Source of the DNA: DMER64 sp041652255
GTDB taxonomy: Bacteria > Bacteroidota > Bacteroidia > Bacteroidales > UBA932
Assembly: GCA_041652255.1 (NCBI GenBank)
Contig: JBAZHT010000009.1
Location: 1-37,687, forward strand
DNA: 37,687 nt
Reading direction: 5' to 3'
Below the pieces are notes generated by a model, which was given only the letters and a program-made list of their open reading frames with translations, made no database searches and was not told the DNA's origin. The position numbers and the translations under genes are program-made. Below, in pieces: positions 6,812-13,987 of the stretch; position 1 is the first letter of the stretch, and every line of letters begins with the position of its first letter.

Positions 6812-9348
6812 CAGCGGGCGGTGTTTCCTGCTGCTCTTACGGAAGGTCCTTCGGAAGAAGAAGCCGGAGCAGCTGTCTTACCGGGTTTAATGTAAAACGG
6901 CCATGTCATGCCGAGTTTAAATACGCGTTGCGGACGAATGTAATGCGGTGCTGCAAAATAATCGTGATCGGGCCATCCCTGCGCTGCATTAACATATTTG
7001 ACAAAAATGGTCGCCCTTTTCCATTTCACATTTATAAACGCATCTATATACGGAGTGTTTCCGTATTTTTTTTCGTTTTGCATGTGGAATACGCCCAGTG
7101 CGGGATTGTAGGATTCCATATAGTATGCCGTGTGAAAAGTAACATCGGCACCTATCTGTGCTGTCATAACATCCTTAACGACAGGTATTTCCAGATAATA
7201 CCTAAGGTTTGCACTAAATGTGGGTAAAGGGAGAATGTCCTGCCGTGAAGATACCTGGAACATAAGTCTGTGATCAAGCCGCACATACCAGAAACTGAAA
7301 TTTTTGGTTAAAGTTGCGGTCATGACATTTATAAGGTCTTCTGTCTGCCTGACCGTTCCCAGGGTATCGTAATATATGCGGTTTCCCAATAACCCGTAAG
7401 AAAATGTGGCTTCTGTTTTCCAGCCGGGAATAGATAACCGGGCTTCAATCCTTGTTTCGTTTGTTTTTTGGAAATCGTTGTCCCAGATATAATGGTTGGA
7501 ATAAAAATGCTGTGTATACCAGTCCGGAGTCTGCCTAAGGAAAAGAAACCTGCCTGTCAGGTGAATTCCCGATTCCATTGGATAAAATGAGAAACGTGCG
7601 TTGGCATCCAATGATACGTCTCCAGCGTAATGACCGGCGTAGTCCAGTTTTCCCAGGGCGTTCCATTGGAAATATTTTTTGAACATACCCGAGGCTCCGG
7701 CATATACATACATATTATTCTGCCAACGATTGGAAGTACCTTCCGTGTAGAAATCGGGATCAAAGCAATAATTGGATATGAGCTCATATCCTACTCCTCC
7801 TTCGATCTTTGAGACGATGGCAGTATTGGACCAGGGCTGTAGGCGCAGGAAAAACCTGTTGTCCAGGATCATAGTACGTAAAGAGTCTGCCGAGCGAGTG
7901 GGGTGCATATAGAACCGATTGTTATAAAAGGTTCGCCCTGCCTGATCGGTCAGACTTATCTCATCATTGTAATTTCGTGTCATGGTAGTCCACTCTCCCG
8001 AATGTCCCAGGACCATCATGGTTCCTTCTCCGGCAGTCAGGGAGTCCCTTTTAAACAGGTTTATGGGGATCCCGTAACTCTGGGTTATGAAAAACTGACT
8101 GCTTTGAAGCATGGAAGATGCATTGGTCAGATTTACCGGAATGGTACGGGCTTCTACCAGTGTGTCCAGTATAAAGCTGTCATCCTGAATACCGCCGTTC
8201 TCATCTTTTTGAAGGGAATTCCGGATGTAACCTCCGTGTACAATGTATTTCTTCCCCAGGTAATCAGCCGTTACGGCCAAAGTTCTTGTGTTGGTACCCT
8301 CATTTTCGAGTAATCCTTTTGTGCCTTTCTTTTGATAAAAGAATTGAACATTTGTCGACGGTGTAAGATTCTGGGTGTGAAGGAAGCCCACATTCATTTC
8401 TTCTGTTTCCTTATTGGAGAACAACGTCCCGGTATAGGACATGACCGTAAAAGGCGATTTGGTGTTATAGAATGGAATGGTATTCCTGTCGTAGGCTTCA
8501 TACATACCCGGGCTCCAGAAATCAAAGCGTTCTTTCGTCTCCCTGATAAAAAAATTGAACGGAAGGGCAGGAGATCCTGCCGTTCCCAGGGTTACAGCTC
8601 CCACATCCTTTTTCAGATAGGCATAGTCGTGAAAATTGCTGTTTATATTTGTGTCTATTTGTTTGAATTTTAGATCGTTAAAATATTCTTCATTCGTCCA
8701 GGAGATGACTCTTCTGTATAACAGGGAATCCGGGACAACGTATGTCTCAAGAGGATGGAACGTACTGTTCCATATGGAATCAGCAATTGCTTTTTCCTCC
8801 CGTCTTTTTTGACGGGCCATTTTCCGGAGTTCTTTTGTTGAGTAGGTTGCCAGCGAGTCTATCAGGAAAGACCCCAGACTGTCCAGTTTGATCAAACCTG
8901 TGCTGTCTGTCTGATACATATATCCCAGGCTGTCCCGGACCTGCCTGCCGGCCGAATCAAGTGCGGGAATGCGTATGGTGTCTTTTAAAGGCAATCCCAG
9001 ACTATCCATAAACGACATCAGGTAAATTGTCCTGGCAGAAAAACTTTTCAGGGAATCTGTTACCGGCAGTCCATTTTCGTCCATAATCATCAGTCCCAGG
9101 CTGTCCAATTTATAAAACAAACCTTTTTCGTCTGCTGTTATACGAAGCATTGAGTCCAGTGGCGGTACACGATGGACCTCTGTATACGGAATTTGCAGGC
9201 TGTCCAGGTAGATCCTGGTCAACGAGTCAGGAAGGGCCGTTTCCAAGGTATCGCGGGAAACCTTGCTGAGGGTGTCAGTCTGGCCTGCTGCTTTTCCAAA
9301 AGGGAAAAACAGTATGGCTAGTATCAGTATGGTTACCCTTTGGTTCAT
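6811..9348 (-). CDS. outer-membrane putative porin (Porin_10 type)
   Basis: I place the start at 9348, where MNQRVTILILAILFFPFGKAAGQ forms a clean signal peptide of about 22 residues. An upstream in-frame ATG at 9522 would add 58 residues overlapping the preceding gene and bury the signal. The 845-residue product has an N-terminal Asp-Ser-Leu-rich segment (residues 41-166), a basic linker (KMARQKRREEKA) and a long C-terminal region (about 300-830) of alternating aromatic strands typical of a beta-barrel, ending in RVFKLGMTWPFYIKPG. This matches the putative porin family of Bacteroidota. It sits 28 nt downstream of the DUF5106 gene and is coupled to the transglycosylase. Substrate is unknown. 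Confidence 0.82.
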   Translation of the reverse strand: MNQRVTILILAILFFPFGKAAGQTDTLSKVSRDTLETALPDSLTRIYLDSLQIPYTEVHRVPPLDSMLRITADEKGLFYKLDSLGLMIMDENGLPVTDSLKSFSARTIYLMSFMDSLGLPLKDTIRIPALDSAGRQVRDSLGYMYQTDSTGLIKLDSLGSFLIDSLATYSTKELRKMARQKRREEKAIADSIWNSTFHPLETYVVPDSLLYRRVISWTNEEYFNDLKFKQIDTNINSNFHDYAYLKKDVGAVTLGTAGSPALPFNFFIRETKERFDFWSPGMYEAYDRNTIPFYNTKSPFTVMSYTGTLFSNKETEEMNVGFLHTQNLTPSTNVQFFYQKKGTKGLLENEGTNTRTLAVTADYLGKKYIVHGGYIRNSLQKDENGGIQDDSFILDTLVEARTIPVNLTNASSMLQSSQFFITQSYGIPINLFKRDSLTAGEGTMMVLGHSGEWTTMTRNYNDEISLTDQAGRTFYNNRFYMHPTRSADSLRTMILDNRFFLRLQPWSNTAIVSKIEGGVGYELISNYCFDPDFYTEGTSNRWQNNMYVYAGASGMFKKYFQWNALGKLDYAGHYAGDVSLDANARFSFYPMESGIHLTGRFLFLRQTPDWYTQHFYSNHYIWDNDFQKTNETRIEARLSIPGWKTEATFSYGLLGNRIYYDTLGTVRQTEDLINVMTATLTKNFSFWYVRLDHRLMFQVSSRQDILPLPTFSANLRYYLEIPVVKDVMTAQIGADVTFHTAYYMESYNPALGVFHMQNEKKYGNTPYIDAFINVKWKRATIFVKYVNAAQGWPDHDYFAAPHYIRPQRVFKLGMTWPFYIKPGKTAAPASSSEGPSVRAAGNTAR
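8851..9228 (-). repeat. protein-level D-S-x-G periodic segment in the porin
   Basis: Residues 41-166 of the porin contain DS-x motifs at 41, 49, 65, 82, 98, 115, 131, 139, 148, 156 and 164. These spacings are about 8 or 16-17 residues, with degenerate D-x-x-G copies (DEKG at 73, DENG at 90) in the gaps. The unit is roughly D-S-L-G followed by hydrophobic residues. It lies just after the signal peptide and before the barrel, so it would be periplasmic or surface-exposed. Confidence 0.75.
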
Positions 9349-9376
9349 GTTTGTCCGAAGTAGATGAGGCGCAAAG

Positions 9377-10357
9377 CTACAAAAAATATGCCTGTTGCCT
9401 GATCGTATCTTCCAATTGCTTAACGGACAGGGCATCTTTGACCAGAACACGTTTGTTTTTATCCAGAAGATACAAAGTGGGAATGGCTTTAAGATCGTAT
9501 ATAGCCCCGTTCCTGATCTCACCTTCCGGATTATAACTGTGGACCCATTCAGCGGGGAGTTCCGGCAAATGTTCCTGCCAGCCTTCCAGATCTTTGTCTG
9601 GATATACGGTCAGAATGGTAAGTTTTTTCTCTTTAACCATCTTGCTGATCGGTTCAGAAAGGAGTATCTCTTCCTTGACCTGATTGCAGGAAGGACATCC
9701 CAGGTTAATGAACATGACCAGGATGAAGTCAGCTTCCAGATCGTATAATGTCTTTATAGAAGTCGGGTCATCCGTATAAGGAAAATTCCTGACTGAACGG
9801 ATAAAAGAAAAATTTCCGGCCTTATCCCCGGGGCGGTTTTTGCGAACCATGTCCAACATATATAAGGGGCGTTGTTTATCCATGGAATCCAGTATAGGAG
9901 CCGAAACCATCACCTCCAGCGCCGGAATCAGTATGTCGTCGTTCCTGTAGGGAGAATTGGGATGATAGAAAAAATATTCCGTAAGACTGAAAAATTTCAG
10001 AAGGATCTTTTTCCTTACCACCGGATCTTCTGCCGCCGTCCCTGCCCGGATCATCATGCGTTTGATGCTCTCCCGGGCATCTTGAAAATCAGCCTGTTGC
10101 AATAAAAGTGCATACCCGGTGAAAACCTGATCGGCAAAGTCTTTCTGTATTATACACAGGGAATCCTCAAATGGGAAATGATCCCAGTAATGAAGTGTTT
10201 GGTAGTGAACGGCTTCTTCCTTTGATCCTATCATGACCGGGACGGATGGCGGATTGAATGTCAGGGGCTTTCTTTCGTTCTCTTTGTTTCCCTGTATGCA
10301 GGACATTGTTATCAATGCCGGTACCAGCAATACTGAACGGAGGAAAAGAAGCTTCAT
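9377..10357 (-). CDS. DUF5106 / thioredoxin-fold lipoprotein
   Basis: I choose the start at 10357 (MKLLFLRSVLLVPALITMSC), which gives a lipoprotein signal with C20. An in-frame ATG at 10435 would extend across the divergent promoters. The 326-residue protein has a DUF5106 domain (about residues 45-190; HYWDHFPFEDSL near 56-67). A thioredoxin-like domain follows, with FINLGCPSCNQVKEE and the redox pair C221-P-S-C224, then the cis-Pro-like AIPTLYLLDK near the C-terminus. It probably acts as a periplasmic thiol-disulfide protein. It heads an operon with the porin (28-nt gap) and lytic transglycosylase, suggesting a role in envelope assembly. Partner and direction of redox are unknown. Confidence 0.85.
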   Translation of the reverse strand: MKLLFLRSVLLVPALITMSCIQGNKENERKPLTFNPPSVPVMIGSKEEAVHYQTLHYWDHFPFEDSLCIIQKDFADQVFTGYALLLQQADFQDARESIKRMMIRAGTAAEDPVVRKKILLKFFSLTEYFFYHPNSPYRNDDILIPALEVMVSAPILDSMDKQRPLYMLDMVRKNRPGDKAGNFSFIRSVRNFPYTDDPTSIKTLYDLEADFILVMFINLGCPSCNQVKEEILLSEPISKMVKEKKLTILTVYPDKDLEGWQEHLPELPAEWVHSYNPEGEIRNGAIYDLKAIPTLYLLDKNKRVLVKDALSVKQLEDTIRQQAYFL

Positions 10358-10361
10358 AAAA

Positions 10362-10369
10362 CAAAAATA
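10362..10369 (-). promoter_or_regulatory. -7 box for the DUF5106-porin-transglycosylase operon
   Basis: On the minus strand TATTTTTG exactly matches TAnnTTTG and is followed by only TTTT before the ATG at 10357. This supports that start and predicts a leaderless or near-leaderless mRNA. No clear -33 TTTG is present. Confidence 0.5.
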
Positions 10370-10380
10370 CAAAATTTTCT

Positions 10381-10388
10381 TACATTTG
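10381..10388 (+). promoter_or_regulatory. -7 box for the steroid-reductase-led operon
   Basis: TACATTTG exactly matches TAnnTTTG and lies 6 nt before the ATG at 10395. It would drive the long plus-strand gene run. The divergent box at 10362-10369 is only 11 nt away, so the two polymerases would compete for nearly the same DNA. Confidence 0.5.
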
Positions 10389-10394
10389 TGAGTT

Positions 10395-11168
10395 ATGAAT
10401 ATATCACTGCAGACCTTCCACCTGTGTTTATTCATTATGGCGGCAATAGCAATAGTGGTGTTTATAGCACTCTATCATGTTAAAGCCGGTTACGGGATAC
10501 TTTATGACAAAAGCTGGGGCATAACCTTATCCAATAAATGGGCATGGATGATCATGGAAGCACCCGTTTTCATTGCCATGTGCTGGTTTTGGGTGATGTC
10601 CCCCCGTAAATGGGAACTTATGCCTTTTGTTTTTTTTCTGCTATTCCAGACCCACTACCTGCAGCGTGCTTTTATTTTCCCATGGCTTATAAAAGGAAGA
10701 AGCCGTATGCCCGTTCTGATCATGCTCATGGGTATCTTATTCAATTTGGCGAATGCATTCATGCAGGGGCAATGGATCTTTTTCCTGGCACCTCCTGAAA
10801 TGTATTCGGAATCATGGCTTGGGGATCCGCGTTTTCTGGCAGGAACTGTATTGTTCATAACGGGACTTGTGATCAATATCCGTTCGGACGGGATTATCCG
10901 GAATCTCAGGCAAGGTGGGGATACGAACCATTATTTACCGGATAAGGGGTTGTTCCGGTATGTTACTTGTGCCAACTATTTTGGAGAGATCATCGAATGG
11001 ATGGGATTTGCCGTTTTGACCTGGTCGTTGAGCGGATTCGTTTTCTTTTTGTGGACTTTTGCAAACCTGGTGCCCAGGGCTCACGCCATATATAAAAGAT
11101 ATGAAAATGAGTTTTCTACAGAAATGACAAGGGATCCCAGAAAACGTATTTTCCCTTTTATATATTAA
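10395..11168 (+). CDS. steroid 5-alpha-reductase-like membrane enzyme (3-oxo-5-alpha-steroid 4-dehydrogenase family)
   Basis: A 257-residue polytopic protein (about six to seven helices) of the steroid 5-alpha-reductase family, which reduces the delta-4 double bond of 3-oxo steroids with NADPH. Residues known to be catalytic in human SRD5A2 have counterparts: E55 in MEAPVF and Y88 in QTHYLQRAFIFP. The NADPH region is present as HYLPDKGLFRYVTCANYFGE (180-199) followed by IIEWMGFA. The C-terminus NLVPRAHAIYKRYENEF ending RKRIFPFIY is the family signature. Three bases separate it from an OYE flavoprotein, followed by an SDR; together they look like a steroid or bile-acid A-ring reduction set. 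The family is firm, the natural substrate inferred. Confidence 0.88.
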   Translation: MNISLQTFHLCLFIMAAIAIVVFIALYHVKAGYGILYDKSWGITLSNKWAWMIMEAPVFIAMCWFWVMSPRKWELMPFVFFLLFQTHYLQRAFIFPWLIKGRSRMPVLIMLMGILFNLANAFMQGQWIFFLAPPEMYSESWLGDPRFLAGTVLFITGLVINIRSDGIIRNLRQGGDTNHYLPDKGLFRYVTCANYFGEIIEWMGFAVLTWSLSGFVFFLWTFANLVPRAHAIYKRYENEFSTEMTRDPRKRIFPFIY

Positions 11169-11171
11169 GAT

Positions 11172-12401
11172 ATGATTCCCGAATCTCTTTTATTCACTCC
11201 ATCGAACATAGGCCCACTCACCTTGCGCAACCGAACCATCCGTGCCGCTGCTTTTGAAGGGATGTGTACAGACAACGGACCTTCAGATGCACTTTACCAA
11301 TATCATACATCTGTAGCAGCGGGTGAGATAGGAATGACTACAGTAGCCTATGCGGCCGTTAACAGGAGCGGCCTGTCTTTCCCTACTCAGCTTTGGATGC
11401 GGCCTGAAATAGTTCCGGGCTTAAAACATCTCACGGACGGTATTCATAAAGAAGGAGCCGCAGCATCCATACAGATGGGCCATTGCGGCAATATGAGTCA
11501 CCGGAATATTTGCGGCTGTACACCCGTTTCTGCCAGCACCGGGTTTAATATGTATTCTCCGACGTTTGTCAGGGCTATGAGAAAGTCTGAAATACTTGAT
11601 ATGGTAAAAGATTTTGGCAAGGCGACAATATGGGCGTACGAATCCGGATTTGATGCGGTAGAGATCCATGCCGGTCACGGGTACCTTTTGAGTCAATTCA
11701 TGTCTGACTGGTTGAATAAAAGAAAAGACGAATACGGGGGCAGTTTTACAAACCGCCTGAGGTTTACCTCCCAGGTCATGGAAGAAGTTATGGAAGTCGC
11801 GACCAGGAGAAAAATGGCCGTATTGGCAAAAATGAACATGCGGGACGGATTCAGGGGAGGGATGGAATTGGAAGAATCCCTGCAGGTGGCAGCACTATTG
11901 GAAAAGGCTGGCGTTCACGCGCTGGTTCTTAGCGGCGGTTATGTAAGTCGGGCACCCATGTATGTTATGCGCGGTGCCATGCCCATTAAAACGCTGACTT
12001 ATTATATGCCCTGGAATTATGTAAAAATCGGGGTTGGTATAATGGGAAAATGGATGATCCCTGCTGTGCCTTTCAGGGAAGGTTATTTCCTGGAAGATGC
12101 ACGGATCTTCAGGAAGCACATCCGTATTCCCCTGGTGTGCCTGGGAGGCATGTTCTCTCGTACTGTAATAGAACAGGCACTGAGTGACGGATTTGAATTC
12201 ATTGGCCTGGCACGTCCCCTGATCAATGATCCCTCATACGTTAAACATATGAAAGAAGCGGAAGAAAAAGGGACAGGATGCGACTTTTCCAGTAATTGCA
12301 AGCATACCAATTACTGCATTGCAAGGATGTACAGTAAAGATATGGTATGTCACCAGCATTTGGATGATATCCCCAAAAAACTGCTGAATGAATTCAAATA
12401 A
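11172..12401 (+). CDS. old-yellow-enzyme family NADH:flavin oxidoreductase, candidate 3-oxo-delta-4-steroid 5-beta-reductase
   Basis: A 409-residue single-domain FMN TIM-barrel enzyme. Family motifs are IQMGHCG (100-106), HAGHGYLLSQFMS (166-178), DEYGGSFTNR (186-195) and LGGM with a FIGLARPL phosphate-binding segment near the end. BaiCD/BaiH-like bile-acid reductases have the same barrel plus a 4Fe-4S segment and an FAD/NAD domain; here the latter is absent. The C-terminal Cys cluster (C370, C376, C382, C393) has Thr379 where the second Cys of a C-x2-C-N-x-C motif is expected. It lies between a 5-alpha-reductase-like gene and an SDR it overlaps by 14 nt, so an ene-reduction of a steroid enone is a reasonable guess. 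Other enone substrates remain possible. Confidence 0.82.
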   Translation: MIPESLLFTPSNIGPLTLRNRTIRAAAFEGMCTDNGPSDALYQYHTSVAAGEIGMTTVAYAAVNRSGLSFPTQLWMRPEIVPGLKHLTDGIHKEGAAASIQMGHCGNMSHRNICGCTPVSASTGFNMYSPTFVRAMRKSEILDMVKDFGKATIWAYESGFDAVEIHAGHGYLLSQFMSDWLNKRKDEYGGSFTNRLRFTSQVMEEVMEVATRRKMAVLAKMNMRDGFRGGMELEESLQVAALLEKAGVHALVLSGGYVSRAPMYVMRGAMPIKTLTYYMPWNYVKIGVGIMGKWMIPAVPFREGYFLEDARIFRKHIRIPLVCLGGMFSRTVIEQALSDGFEFIGLARPLINDPSYVKHMKEAEEKGTGCDFSSNCKHTNYCIARMYSKDMVCHQHLDDIPKKLLNEFK

Positions 12402-13239
12402 CCGGAAGATAGCACTTGTTACAGGCGCTAACGGAGGGTTAGGCAGGGTTATCAGTCATGAACTGATCAAATCCGGATGTAAAGTCATTTTGTCCTGTCG
12501 TCCGGGAAGTGAGGGTATGAAATTTTGCCGTTCGCTGGTGGGTGAATACGGTGAGGAAACGGTCTCTGTTCTTGAAATGGACCTTTCTTCGCTGGATTCT
12601 GTCAGACAGGCTGCACTTATTTTAAAAGACAGGGAGGATCACCTGGACATTTTGATCAACAATGCGGGCATGCTGGGATGGAAACCGGAAATAACCTCGG
12701 AAGGATACGAAATGCATAATATGGTAAATTGTCTGGGCCCGGTGACATTTACCTGGCTGATTAAGCCTTTGTTAGGAAAAGGCAGCCGCGTGATCAACAC
12801 CGTATCTGTGATGCTCAGAAAGGGAAGGATCCCGGTTTATTTTCCCATGCCGCCTGAAAAGTTCAACCGTTTTGAACGTTACGCCTGTTCCAAACTCGCT
12901 TTTACCCTTTGTTCGGTCCGAATGGCCTCTTTATGGAAAGAAGAAGGAATAAGTGTCAATATGGTCGATCCCGGTATTGTAAATACACCCATAATAAAAA
13001 TGCATAAATGGATTGATCCCCTTACCGACGTGTTTTTCAGACCCATAATCAGACAAGCTCCCAGGGGCGCTTCCACAACCGTGTTCCTGGCACTGGATCC
13101 TTCTGTGGAAGGAATATCCGGAAAATTATTCAAAGATAAGAAACCGGTAAGGTTGCCCTCAGGCCTGTCTGCCATTCAATCCCTGGACAGCGTATGGAGT
13201 TTTTTTATAACTTTGAACACTTATGGGAATAAGCAATAA
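12388..13239 (+). CDS. short-chain dehydrogenase/reductase, candidate 3-beta-hydroxysteroid dehydrogenase
   Basis: A 283-residue classical SDR. The nucleotide-binding TGANGGLG is at residues 12-19, NNAG at 91-94, catalytic S140 in VINTVSVML, and Y165-A-C-S-K169. The gap between Ser and Tyr is longer than in the most compact SDRs and resembles the retinol-dehydrogenase-like group. It would interconvert a hydroxyl and a ketone with NAD(P)H. Position directly after the 5-alpha-reductase-like and OYE genes (14-nt overlap) suggests it acts at C3 of the same steroid. Stereochemistry cannot be read from the sequence. Its 3' end overlaps the next gene by 17 nt. Confidence 0.83.
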   Translation: MNSNNRKIALVTGANGGLGRVISHELIKSGCKVILSCRPGSEGMKFCRSLVGEYGEETVSVLEMDLSSLDSVRQAALILKDREDHLDILINNAGMLGWKPEITSEGYEMHNMVNCLGPVTFTWLIKPLLGKGSRVINTVSVMLRKGRIPVYFPMPPEKFNRFERYACSKLAFTLCSVRMASLWKEEGISVNMVDPGIVNTPIIKMHKWIDPLTDVFFRPIIRQAPRGASTTVFLALDPSVEGISGKLFKDKKPVRLPSGLSAIQSLDSVWSFFITLNTYGNKQ

Positions 13240-13987
13240 GATCAATCTGGGTTTTCTGGTCGTAGGATTTGTCCTTGTCCTGGCCAGCCTGGTCAGTATA
13301 TTTGAAATTGGCAGGATCCGCCGTTCTGTAGGAGACGTTATTTCCGTTAATGTTGACAATATTAACATTTCCAGCCAATTGCTTGAAGTGACCGATCAGA
13401 ATATTTTTGCATTGCTCAGCCAGATAGGCATTACCCCGGATTCATTACTGGAACTGGAATCCATATACGATGATGCACGTTTTAACCGTTACCTGCAGGC
13501 CACCAGGACAACGTTGGCTACAAAGCAGGAAATGGCCCTGACTGATTCCATCATGTTTGCCTATGCCGCTTATATGCAAGTATTGAATGAAGCCCGGTCG
13601 GTCTGGCAGGAGAGCGAATATGTTCAGAGAAGGGAATGGTATACACAGAGACTGTATCCCACGTATTCCCGGCTGCGTAAATATGTTCAGGACCTGATTT
13701 CCCTGGAGCAGGATTTACTCCACCAGAATACGCAATTGATACAGGACGGTTTTTACAGGAGCCTGATGCCCGGTGTCATAGCAGTAGCAAGCAGCGTCCT
13801 TTTGTTATTTCTTTTGTCTTATTTTATCCGCATTTACCTGATCCTGCCGCTCAGGCAGATCCGCCTGGGTGTCAAGAATACGTTGTTGTTTAAAACAAAA
13901 TACCAGGTCAAACTGCCTCCCGATGACGAATTGGTGGAATTGAACGAATCCATTACAAAACTTTGCGACGAACACAATAAGTTATGA
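13223..13987 (+). CDS. two-helix membrane sensor with partial HAMP-like tail and no output domain
   Basis: A 254-residue protein. TM1 is at about residues 8-28; a periplasmic, mostly helical region (29-178) resembles four-helix-bundle ligand-binding domains of chemoreceptors. TM2 is at about 181-203, and residues 204-254 (LILPLRQIRLGVKNTLLF and on) look like a HAMP linker. There is no kinase, cyclase or methyl-accepting domain after it. It overlaps the SDR by 17 nt and TrkH by 4 nt (ATGA), so it is made together with TrkH. It could modulate TrkH or another partner; this is inference. I do not recognise a named family. Confidence 0.7.
   Translation: MGISNKINLGFLVVGFVLVLASLVSIFEIGRIRRSVGDVISVNVDNINISSQLLEVTDQNIFALLSQIGITPDSLLELESIYDDARFNRYLQATRTTLATKQEMALTDSIMFAYAAYMQVLNEARSVWQESEYVQRREWYTQRLYPTYSRLRKYVQDLISLEQDLLHQNTQLIQDGFYRSLMPGVIAVASSVLLLFLLSYFIRIYLILPLRQIRLGVKNTLLFKTKYQVKLPPDDELVELNESITKLCDEHNKL

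Noticed and set aside
9349..9522. N-terminal extension of the porin to an ATG at 9522
   Set aside because: It would overlap the preceding DUF5106 gene by about 146 nt and hide a clean signal peptide that begins at 9348.
10358..10435. N-terminal extension of the DUF5106 protein to an ATG at 10435
   Set aside because: It would run across both divergent -7 boxes and into the 5-alpha-reductase-like gene; the start at 10357 gives a lipoprotein signal.
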